Of a stretch of DNA of 20,341 nt, positions 7,205 to 16,000 are shown one piece after another. The stretch covers positions 1 through 20,341 of the forward strand of contig DCHH01000080.1 in NCBI GenBank assembly GCA_002315625.1. Direction: 5' to 3'. Both the position numbers and the translations under genes were made by a program. A model generated the notes under the pieces. The model made no database searches, had not been told where the DNA came from, and was given only the letters and a program-made list of their open reading frames with translations. Position 1 is the first letter of the stretch, and each line of letters begins with the position of its first letter. The DNA comes from Bacteroidales bacterium UBA1757 (GTDB taxonomy: Bacteria; Bacteroidota; Bacteroidia; Bacteroidales; UBA1402).

Positions 7205-8331
7205 CTTTCGAACTTATAGCCCAAGATCCTAAGACAAAGGCCCGTGCCGGCGTGCTTCATACTGACCATGGTGATATCTGTACGCCTATTTTTATGCCAG
7301 TCGGTACTGATGGTACCGTCAAGGCTGTGAACCAGACCCAGCTCAAGGAGGATGTCAAGGCGCAGATAATACTGGGTAATACATATCATTTATATCTTCG
7401 TCCCGGTTGCGATGTGCTGCGCAAGGCTGGCGGATTGCACAAGTTTATTTCGTGGGACAGGCCGATACTTACCGACAGTGGTGGCTATCAGGTCTTTTCA
7501 TTGGCTAAGATTCGGAAAATCAAGGAGGAGGGGGTGACTTTCCATTCTCACATTGACGGTTCGAAGCATCTTTTCACCCCCGAAAGCGTAATTGACACTG
7601 AGCGGGCAATTGGGTCGGACATAATGATGGCCTTGGACGAATGCTGCCCTGGCGATGCCGATTACAACTATGCACGCAAGTCGCTCGGTCTGACCAAACG
7701 CTGGTTGGAACGCGGGGTAAAGCATTATCGTGAGACTGAGCCGCTGTATGGCTATCATCAGAGCTATTTTCCTATAGTTCAGGGATGTACTTATCCGGAA
7801 CTCCGTCGTGATTCGGCCAGACATGTCGTTGATCAGGATTGTGAGGGGTATGCAATCGGAGGCCTGGCGGTAGGTGAACCGGCAGAAGTGATGTATGAGA
7901 TGATTGAGGTGGTCAACGAGATTCTTCCGCAGGACCGTCCCCGCTATCTGATGGGGGTGGGAACTCCGGAGAACCTGCTGGAGGCCATTGAGCGTGGGGT
8001 TGATATGTTCGATTGCGTTATGCCTACCAGGGTCGGACGCAATGCCCGGCTATATACCAAAGAGGGGCGTCTCAATATGCGCAACCGCAAGTGGGCTGAC
8101 GATTTCTCGCCGTTGGAGGAAAATGGGGCTTGCAGCATGGACCGTCAGTACAGCAAGGCTTATCTGAGGCATCTTTTCATGGCTGATGAAATTTTAGCCC
8201 TTGAAATTGCTTCAGTTCACAATCTTTCTTACTACCTTTGGCTCATGGGAGAGGCCCGTCGCCATATAATAGAAGGTGACTATGCGGCGTGGAAGGCTTC
8301 GACTCTGGCAACTTTCAACGAACAGGATTGA
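7201..8331 (+). CDS. tgt: Queuine/preQ1 tRNA-guanine transglycosylase
   Basis: 376 residues, the normal bacterial length. It exchanges guanine-34 for preQ1 in tRNAs with GUN anticodons, the base-swap step of queuosine synthesis. Seen: TDSGGYQVFS at 91-100 with Asp92 as proposed general base, LDECCP at 145-150, the substrate loop GGLAVGE at 220-226, and FDCVMPTRVGRNARLYT at 270-286 with Asp271 as the nucleophile. The C-terminal zinc site is unusual: where the classical enzyme has CxCxxC, this one reads Gly-Ala-Cys-Ser-Met-Asp at 309-314, keeping only Cys311, while the following His340 (ASVHNL) remains. All catalytic residues are present, so I expect an active enzyme. It sits between the lipoprotein gene (4-bp overlap) and the permease gene (30 bp). 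Confidence 0.95.
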   Translation: MTFELIAQDPKTKARAGVLHTDHGDICTPIFMPVGTDGTVKAVNQTQLKEDVKAQIILGNTYHLYLRPGCDVLRKAGGLHKFISWDRPILTDSGGYQVFSLAKIRKIKEEGVTFHSHIDGSKHLFTPESVIDTERAIGSDIMMALDECCPGDADYNYARKSLGLTKRWLERGVKHYRETEPLYGYHQSYFPIVQGCTYPELRRDSARHVVDQDCEGYAIGGLAVGEPAEVMYEMIEVVNEILPQDRPRYLMGVGTPENLLEAIERGVDMFDCVMPTRVGRNARLYTKEGRLNMRNRKWADDFSPLEENGACSMDRQYSKAYLRHLFMADEILALEIASVHNLSYYLWLMGEARRHIIEGDYAAWKASTLATFNEQD

Positions 8332-8361
8332 TTCGAGAACCATTTCAAAACGGCTTTTGAC

Positions 8362-9447
8362 ATGAACCTGAAACCGAAGCGTTTTGACACATACATCATT
8401 TCGAAGTATATGGGCACGTTCTTCTTCTGCCTGCTGCTTGTCATGGCTATAGTTGTGGTTTTCGACTATAACGAGAAGTTTGACAAGTTTCACCAGAACG
8501 ATGCTCCGGCACAAGCTATCATTTTTGATTATTTCCTGAATTTCATTCCTTATTTCGCGGTTAAGTTCAGCCCTTTCTTCATTTTTATCGCGGTGGTTTA
8601 TTTCACTTCGAATCTGGCGGCTCATACCGAGATTATTGCAATGATATCGGGCGGGTTGAGTTTCCACCGGCTTATGGTTCCTTATCTGTTTTCTGCTCTG
8701 GTGCTGGCCATTGTCGTCTTTTTCGCCTCGTCATGGCTTATTCCTCCCGCGAATAAGACGAGGCTGGAGTTTGAGGATAACTATGTCCATAAGGTTACGA
8801 AGGACTATGTGCGAAATATCCAGATGGAGATTGAACCTGGGGTTATTATTTATATCGAGCGGTATGACGAGATTAAGAATATCGGCTATCGTTTCTTTAT
8901 CGAACACTATGAGGACCAGACTCTTGTGTCGAAGATGACGGCTCAGCGCATTACTATGCTTGAGGATAATAAGTGGCGCGCACTGGATTACCAGATTCGC
9001 GAGTTTAAGGGGCTGCGCGAGGAGGTTCAGAACGGTAGCAAGTTGGATACTACTATTGTGATGGATCCGTCGGAGTTTTATATTGTCAAGGGGTTCAGTG
9101 AGCAGCTTACTACTACTGAGCTTCGCGATTATCTTAACCGGCAGCGCTCCCGTGGGGTGGCCAATCTCAAGGAGTATGAACTTGAGTATCACCGGCGGTT
9201 TTCGTTTCCTTGTTCTATTCTGGTGCTGACTGTCATTGCTGTGTCGCTTACTTCGCGGAAGATGCGGGGCGGCACGGGTCTCCATCTTGGCCTTGGTTTG
9301 ATGATTGCATTTGGCTACATTCTTTTCGACACTCTATCGGGCAGCATTGCTCTTTCCGGCTCTACATCGCCCTTCGTGGCCGTCTGGATTCCCAACATTC
9401 TCTTCTCCCTCGTCGCCGTAGCCCTCTACATCAAAGCTCCTAAATAA
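8362..9447 (+). CDS. LptF/LptG family permease (LPS export)
   Basis: 361 residues. Six membrane segments in the family layout: about 15-37, 60-85 and 103-127 in the N-terminal half, then a large periplasmic jellyroll-like domain (130-280), then three more at about 290-310, 313-337 and 339-358. The product belongs to the YjgP/YjgQ family, whose members pair as LptF and LptG with the ATPase LptB in the inner membrane to lift lipopolysaccharide to the periplasmic bridge. I cannot tell F from G by sequence alone, and the partner is not in the window, so no symbol is given. It lies 30 bp after tgt with no promoter or terminator between, hence probably one operon. Transcription ends at the palindromic repeat that starts 5 bp after its stop. 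Confidence 0.9.
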   Translation: MNLKPKRFDTYIISKYMGTFFFCLLLVMAIVVVFDYNEKFDKFHQNDAPAQAIIFDYFLNFIPYFAVKFSPFFIFIAVVYFTSNLAAHTEIIAMISGGLSFHRLMVPYLFSALVLAIVVFFASSWLIPPANKTRLEFEDNYVHKVTKDYVRNIQMEIEPGVIIYIERYDEIKNIGYRFFIEHYEDQTLVSKMTAQRITMLEDNKWRALDYQIREFKGLREEVQNGSKLDTTIVMDPSEFYIVKGFSEQLTTTELRDYLNRQRSRGVANLKEYELEYHRRFSFPCSILVLTVIAVSLTSRKMRGGTGLHLGLGLMIAFGYILFDTLSGSIALSGSTSPFVAVWIPNILFSLVAVALYIKAPK

Positions 9448-9452
9448 CCTTT

Positions 9453-9519
9453 CGTCATCCCGGGCTTGACCCGGGATCCCTTCGGAAACAAGGGATCCTG
9501 AATCAAGTTCAGGATGACG
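9453..9519 (+). repeat. REP-like palindromic repeat, full copy A
   Basis: 67 bp. Outer arms CGTCATCC (9453-9460) and GGATGACG (9512-9519) are complementary. Inside are three hairpins: 9458-9476 (7-bp arms TCCCGGG/CCCGGGA), 9474-9498 (9-bp arms GGATCCCTT/AAGGGATCC) and 9496-9514 (7-bp arms TCCTGAA/TTCAGGA). It begins 5 bp after the permease stop, so it can also serve as a transcript-end structure. Confidence 0.9.
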
Positions 9520-9520
9520 G

Positions 9521-9850
9521 TTAATGGAGGGGTTCTGAATCGAGTTCGGGATGACATTGGCCAACGATTTCAGGTGTCAGGTCATTCCATTCCGGGTTGA
9601 TGGTTTCTATCAATTGGTTTTTCCATTCTCTTTTCCAATTTTTCAGTTGCTTTTCACGAGCTATGGCTTGTTCTATATCTGGATATGCTTCATAATAGAC
9701 TAATTTGTGGCAGTTGTACTTCTGAGTGAAAATACAACCGGTTTCGTTGCAATGCTCATTTATTCTTCTTGAAAGATTGTTGGTTACTCCAATGTATAGT
9801 ACTTTGTTGATGGAATTGGTTAATATGTATGTATATCCTTTTTGAACCAT
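9521..9850 (-). CDS. Single-domain GIY-YIG nuclease
   Basis: 109 residues, a usual size for the small UvrC-N-like family. Seen: Tyr6-Thr-Tyr8-Ile-Leu and Leu-Tyr19-Ile-Gly21-Val-Thr (the GIY...YIG pair), Arg28/Arg29 on the following helix, His33, Glu66 in ARAIREK-like context (Ala-Arg-Glu-Lys at 64-67) as the metal ligand, and Asn85-Pro-Glu-Trp at 85-88. All key residues are kept, so it should cut or nick DNA; target and role are unknown. The last ten or so residues (His-Pro-Glu-Leu-Asp-Ser, 100-105) are encoded by half repeat B, and the stop lies between B and full repeat A. The gene is AT-rich compared with its neighbours, has its own promoter, and is flanked by palindromic repeats, which together suggest acquisition by transfer. 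The ATG at 9850 is the natural start. Confidence 0.88.
   Translation of the reverse strand: MVQKGYTYILTNSINKVLYIGVTNNLSRRINEHCNETGCIFTQKYNCHKLVYYEAYPDIEQAIAREKQLKNWKREWKNQLIETINPEWNDLTPEIVGQCHPELDSEPLH
9534..9555 (+). repeat. Diverged right half of the palindromic repeat (B)
   Basis: It matches the right arm of the 67-bp repeat (CTGAAT-AGTTC-GGATGAC pattern) with a few substitutions. It overlaps the 3' end of the nuclease gene and encodes its final residues. Confidence 0.75.
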
Positions 9851-9872
9851 TCTGCTGTTGTTTTCTTGTCTG

Positions 9873-9901
9873 CAAAGGTAAATATAACACTAATATTACA
9901 A
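9873..9901 (-). promoter_or_regulatory. Promoter of the GIY-YIG gene
   Basis: The minus strand has TACCTTTG (9880-9873), a match to TAnnTTTG, and a partial -33 element TTG (9901-9899) 18 bases upstream. It lies 23 bp before the ATG at 9850, inside the cassette, so the gene carries its own expression signal. Confidence 0.6.
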
Positions 9902-9920
9902 TAATATATTTGTATTTTTC

Positions 9921-9936
9921 CGTCATCCCGGGCTTG
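9921..9936 (+). repeat. Left half of the palindromic repeat (C)
   Basis: CGTCATCCCGGGCTTG is identical to the first 16 bases of the full repeat D, which begins 22 bp further on. The rest of the copy is missing. Confidence 0.88.
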
Positions 9937-9942
9937 CTTTTT

Positions 9943-10009
9943 CGTCATCCCGGGCTTGATCCGGGATCCCTTCGGAAACAAGGGATCCTGAATCAAGTTC
10001 AGGATGACG
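9943..10009 (+). repeat. REP-like palindromic repeat, full copy D
   Basis: 67 bp, same orientation as copy A and differing from it only at 9960 (T for C at 9470), which turns one stem pair into a G-U pair in RNA. The same three hairpins and outer stem are present. It ends 6 bp from the sprA stop and may end sprA transcripts. Confidence 0.9.
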
Positions 10010-10015
10010 GGGTAT

Positions 10016-13000
10016 CTATCTCGAAAGCGTGTAGCGGAGGCTTATGCCGAAGTCTTGGGTGGTTACGGGGTAGGAGGAGACTAGGGGAATGCTCGACTCA
10101 AGGTTGTAGTATAACTTGAAGTTTATGCTTCTGCTTACTACGTAGTCGGCCATCAGTTCAATGGTAATGGTCTTGTTGCCGGAGGTGGCCTGAGTATATT
10201 GCTCGTTGATTTTGCGAATCAGGGCAGTGGAACTCTTGAGCGAGAAATCGGCGCTGATTTTCATGTCGTTCTTCACCTTCGACTGCGAAAGAATACCCCA
10301 AGGATGGAAGTCTGCCAGCTGGTAGCTGCCGCCGACAACATACTGCTGCTGACCGGTCTCAACAAGCTGTCCGCCGGTAACGCTCAGGTTCAGGGAGCGT
10401 GAGTTGCGGTACTCGGCATTGACCCCAAGCCCGTTCTTGAGAGTCATCTTCACACCTGCCAGCGGGTTGAACGACTCGGTAAGGGTAACACCCGTGATGT
10501 TGTACTGCGACGACGGGACAGGATTGCCGCTCGTGACATCCTGCACAAATCCGTAAGACCCTTCGGAGCGGACAAATGTATTGTAGGAAGAGTAGGTCCC
10601 CACATTGTAGGTACAAGTGTAGCCGTGTGTGAGGGTGAACGACTTGAAGACATCTTTGAAGGCTGGAATCTTGGAAAGTCCGTCGTAGCTGAGGCTCCAG
10701 TTGGGGAGAATGGCCAGGATGGAAGGTATCAGGTCGAGACTCGCCTTTTCGGCTGATTGTCCGGTGTAGGCGGCAAGGAAGGCGGGCAGCAGCACCTCAG
10801 CCGAGTTCTTGTTGACACTCCCCACGCTGCTGTCGTACGGCTTTCCGCCCCATCCCTCCCTTTTGAGGAATCCCGAATTGGGGTAGGTGGTCCCGGCGTA
10901 CTGCTGCTCCAGACGGGAGGCAATGACATCGCGGTATGCGAGGAAATTTTCAAATGCCTTTGAGTAGTATCCTTTACTGGCATTGACTGGCGCCAGAGAT
11001 GTCGCAATGGCAACGGTTGACATCGAGAACGTACCGGAGCGGGTTTCGGGCATTCCGTCAACCATGTACTGGACGCTCAGGCTGCTGGTCTCGTTGCGCT
11101 GGGCGGAGACGTCAATCTTGATGCCGGTGAAGGGTTGAATCGACGCTTTTAACTTCAGGTTCTTGGTCGAAGCCTGCACTGCCGGATTGACCACGGAATC
11201 ACACATCACCATCCATCCGTTGTTGATTGCCTTCCTCAGATAGGCATCGGGGTCAAAGAAGCCGGTAGCGAAGTCCCAGCCGGGGGCATGCCCGTAGTCG
11301 CGGGCAAAAATCAGTCCGTTCTCGGGGCGGAAACCGGGCAAGGTATAGTTGTCGGTCTGCTGGTAGGTAATGGTCAAATCGCGCACCATCATCAGTACAC
11401 GGGCCGCTGCCTGCAAATCGACATACCATTTCTCATTTTCGACATTGGGCTTTGGAACGACTAAGACCTTCACGTCGATGGTGTCACGCACCCGAGCGAG
11501 CTGGATGGAGTTCTCGTCGATGACCTTGGTGCGAATGCGTAAGTCTTGCCCCTCTGCATCGACAACCCTTACTTCAACCCGTTTGTTCTTGAATTTGTGG
11601 GTTACCACGAAGTTTGTGTCGGGCAGCAGCGTCAGTTTCTGCTCGAAAGGCTTGACCTTCTTGCTGCGCTCTATGGTAGCCTTCTGTTTTTTCTTGGCCG
11701 ATTCAGCACTCGATGCACTGGCAAACCGTTTGTTTGCCTTTTGCAGAAATTCCACCTTATTATATAGGGCCTCAAGTTTGATGGCTGGATTGACCGAGAA
11801 AGTGCGCTGGTTGCTGATTGTGTTGCCTATCTCGGTGCCTTCGACCTCGGCGCTGCGGTTCCAGTGATAGGCGGTGTTGTACTGCACGGCTGCCGTCAGG
11901 AAGTCGAGCACGGGGATGTTCTTGAACGGAATCTGCCACGAGAAATTGATGTTTTGCTGGTACTCCATCGGGGTGCCGAAAGTCTTGATGCTCTGCCAGA
12001 CCGTATCCTTCCAGTTCTGGAACTCGGTGGGGTAGAGCTCCTTGTTGACGGGCGAGTACTTGGTCTCCTCGACGCGGGCACTGTTGTTGGTGGCAAATGA
12101 GAGCTTAATGTTCTTCGTCAGGTTCCACGTCACGTTGAAGTCGGTGTTCCACAGGAAGTTCTTGCTTACATTGACGGGCAGAAGACTGTTGTTCTCGGGG
12201 TTGTTGAGGTCGCGGTTCTGCAGCTCGTAGTAGTAGCGGGTCAGGTTGGTGTTGAACGAAATAGAGTTTGGGATGTATGTCAGAGAGAAGTCCTTGATGG
12301 TCTTGAGCCAAGGTGACGACATCTTGCTGGATTTGCCGAACGGCTCGAACGGCTTGAGGGGAGAACTGTAGCCGTAGCTGAGTCCGCCGTTGTAGTTGCG
12401 TGTCACCTCGTATTCGGTTTCGAAGTCGCGCTCTCTGGTCTCGTTCATGCTGTACGACAGGCCGAAGTTGGCGGGGTCGTACGGCATCGGGGTCTTGCTC
12501 TTGACGTTGACCTTGATATTTGACAGGCTGAAACTCTTGTAGGTTTTAAGCGTCTGGCTGTAGTTCTTGATTGAGTCTTTCTCCTGCTTGGTCTGGGCTG
12601 CATCAAGTACGTCGGAGAGGAGCAGGTCCTGGTTAAGCGGGTCATACTTCGGGGTGTTGACCTGCTTGGAGTAGGAGTAGAAGACGGGAAGGTGAAGCAG
12701 CCCCTCCTTGGGAACGAGCTTTCCGAGGTCAAAACTGAGGGCCACGTTCATCTGTCCGTACGTGTCGAGCCGGCGCTGTGACATGCGCTGCTCAATGCCT
12801 CCGAATCCGTCGGTTTCATAATGGCCGGAGAAGGTGACCGTTCCAAGGTCGGAGAGGGCAAGGTTTGCATTGGCCATGGCTGCCCATCCGCCTTTGTTGT
12901 TGAACCCTTTCAGGCGAAGCTCGTCGGCCCATATTTCCACACTACGGGTTCCAGTACCACGGTTTCGTACACCGATAAGAATGGTCTTGACCTCTGAAAT

Positions 13001-16000
13001 CGTAGGGTTACCCTTGATTGTCACCTTATTATTCTTGTGGTCGGGGTCGTAAATGGAGTAGGTGGTATTGTAGTTGCCGCGGTACTTGCTGTTACGCTCC
13101 TTTTTCAGGTCGGTAAGAAGTGAAAGGGGAATATCCATGAAGTTCTCGTCGGGCCAGACTGAAGATTCGGTGTTGACCTTGGGCGGAGAGATTTTCAAGG
13201 GGATTTCGTACTCGTAGTAGTTGTTCTGGTTGTCGCTTCCCATGCGGATGAAGACCGTCATTTCGTAATCCTTCGGAGCGTTCAGCTCGCCCTCTTCCTC
13301 CATGGCTTCACCGTGCAGGAACATCTGCAGGCGGTCGTACTGGCGGAAATCGACCGAGGAGTTCTTGTAGGCGGCGCGGGCATCGCCGGGTGAGAGGTCG
13401 CGCACTTTCAGGTCAAGCGACTTTTCGTCCTGCTCATAGACGCCGGGCGACGACGGGTCACGCTCGCGTTCCACACCGGGAGGAAGCATGTAGTGAATCG
13501 GGTCGCGTGAGGAATTTTCCTCCAGGCCGATTGTGGTGACTTCGATGACGGCCTGGGTCGTCGGGGGCTGGTCGATGGGGTAGAGGTCTTTGTTATAGAC
13601 ACGCCAGTCGCCGCGGACAAGTTCGAGGGTGGCAAAGCGCAGAACGGTGCTGTCCTGCCAGCCGGTCATGAACATACGGATAAATCGGATGTTGGTCAGT
13701 CCGTTGATGTTGCCAACGCGCTTGTCGTACTGTTTGACCGGTATCTTGAACTGGTACCATCTGACATCCTCGGTCTTGCCGTTTTTCAGCGTCACGGAGG
13801 CGGTATGGATGTCGTTAATATAGTTCTCGCCCATGACCATGTCTTCGTGGCGGAGAGAGACGTGGTACTGGTAGTAGCGCTCGTTTTCGTTCAGGGTGAA
13901 GTCTTCGTTGATGTCCTCAATGTCGGGCTTTGTGGTGGCTGCCGTCTCGTAGCTCTCCTCGGTATCGACACGGGCCTGGGAGTTGCCGTCGGGGCCGTTG
14001 TAGTGCTTGTAGCGGTCAAGAATCGATTTCTTCTCCCTGTCGTAGTCGGTGCCGCGGTAGTAGTGGTAGTTGTCGCCGGCAGGGTCGTTGAGGGGTGAGA
14101 ACGGGTCGTTGAGGAACCGCTGGCGGGCCTCTCCGCCAAGACGCTGTTCGACGGAATTGACATAGTTGCTGAAGAAGCTCTTTTCCTCGTCGGTGGTCAG
14201 GCCGTCCAGACCGACATCCTGAACCTTCCGCACTCCGTCGGTGTTGTCGAAGGCATAGACCGTCACATTCTTCTTCGAGACCTTGCCCCAGACGGTGTGG
14301 TCAATGACTGTCGAGTCGCCGTCGGTGGGCAGGCCGTTCTCGAATGCCCGCTTGCCGTCCTTGAGGACATCTTCGGAAATTTCTCCGAGGTTGAAGTAGA
14401 GGTCGCCGCCCTGGTCGTTCCCATCTTTGTCGTAGATGAACGGGTCCATCAGCCAGAACTCGATGTATTCCACGTTGTTGGACTCGAAGTTTGTGAGGTT
14501 TGACTCAATCTTGCGCATGATACCGCCCCAGCGCTTCTCCGGACGGCTGAGGGTTCCGTCGGCATTTATTCCGTCGGTGTCGAAGTTGTACGGACCGCGC
14601 TCTTTGGGGTAGAAAACGACATTCATGACCGTGAGCAGTCCGGTCTCGTTGTACTGGATGCTCTTGTCGGGATAGATTTCCTTCTGGTTGACGGCACGGA
14701 CGAAATGGTTTGAAAGGGCCTCGTCGTTGTTGCGGATATGGTCAGGGGTCTGGCTGCGACTTTGGGTGAAGATGTTATCGACGGAATACCATGCCATCAG
14801 CGAGCGGTTCATGCCGTAGCGGAGGTCGTTGCTGAGGCTGGCTTCGGGAAACATGCCTCCGGAGGGGTCGTACGGGGTGCTGGCCAGATGCCACGACTGG
14901 ATGTCATGAAGGCTTACGGTTTTCTTGGAAGCCTCAAAGTCATCGACATAGACCGTTCCGTCGATGTTCTTGTTCGAACCGGGGATAAGCTGGGCAAACT
15001 CGGCCTTGACCGTCAGGCGCGAGGGCTCCTTGACGTTTATGAGTGGAATCATGTCCAAGAGCTTGGTAAGCCCTTGGGACTGGATGTCAAAGGCTGTGTT
15101 CAACCCCCACACGGTGTTGTTCAGCGGTTCGGTGTTCATGCTCACCTTATTCGTCAGGGGCTGCTCGGAGAGGTGCATCAAGGTACCGCCCACGCTGAAG
15201 TGGTCGTTGAACTGGTAGGCCAGATCGATTCCGGCAAAGGTCTTGCGCACCATGTTATAGACCCCCTGGTCTTCGCATGTGGCGTTGATGGTGTTGCCGC
15301 TGGCGAGTACTTCCTGGTTGGTTATGGTGACGATTCCCGAAATGTAATCAACTATGTAATCGACGTTCTCGGTCAGGACAGTGCCGCCGCAGGTCACCTT
15401 GACCGAGCCACGGGTCACGTTCATTGCCCCCAGGGATATTTCGGCGGCATTGGCTGCCTGATATTCACCCTGCAAGCGGAACTTGTTCTTTTCGGTCATC
15501 TCCTGGGCCACTGTAAGGGTCGAGTCGTAAAGTTCCTGAAAGACATATTTTTCAGCCAGGGCGGGGTCGCCGATTTTGTTGGCCAGATGGGAGCCGAAGG
15601 GCTCAAGGACCGGGAAGATGATGCGGCCGCCGCTTGTCTGGACCGTGTAGCCCTCCACAAAGTCGAACTTGCCGTCGGCGTATGCCTCGTTATGGCTGTT
15701 CAGACGGTCGAGGTTCATGACCTTCAGCAGAATGGTCTTGGAGAGCTTACCTTCGGGCAGGTAGTAGGAGTAGGTACCCAGTGAGTCGTTCTGGTAGGTT
15801 ATGTCGAGCTTGAAGTCCTCCTTGGGCAGAGTGTAGCATCCGAGGGAATAGACGTTCTTCATCATAAGGTCCCAGGTAGGGACGTACGGTGCCGTGTTGG
15901 TGCCTTTCAGCAGTTTGAGGAACAGTGCCTGGGGCTGCTCGATGCCGTCGGTGGAAAATTCACCGACCTGGTAGGTCTGTCCGTTCTGGGTATATTCGAA

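Larger units (their letters stand above)
9453..10009. mobile_element. GIY-YIG nuclease cassette bracketed by palindromic repeats
   Basis: The unit fills the convergent gap between the permease gene (stop 9447) and sprA (stop at 10016). Order from left: full repeat A, diverged right half B, nuclease gene on the minus strand, left half C, full repeat D. A and D point the same way and differ at one base in 67. The nuclease part is visibly more AT-rich than both neighbours. The layout suggests an inserted, possibly once mobile unit; no target-site duplication can be recognised at the outer edges beyond one or two bases. Confidence 0.6.

Noticed and set aside
9334..9564. Minus-strand frame containing HPELDSGS-like sequence
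   Set aside because: It is translation of repeat A running into the antisense of the permease gene; the palindrome, not a protein, explains the pattern.
9453..10009. CRISPR array
   Set aside because: Only two full repeats 490 bp apart with a gene between them and hairpin-rich units; spacing does not fit.
9829..10119. Plus-strand frame containing HPGLDPGS and VQDDG
   Set aside because: It is translation of repeats C and D continuing antisense into sprA.
14738..15784. Long plus-strand open frame of 348 codons inside sprA
   Set aside because: It is antisense to a strongly conserved part of sprA, has no family motif, and similar long antisense frames occur throughout this GC-richer gene.
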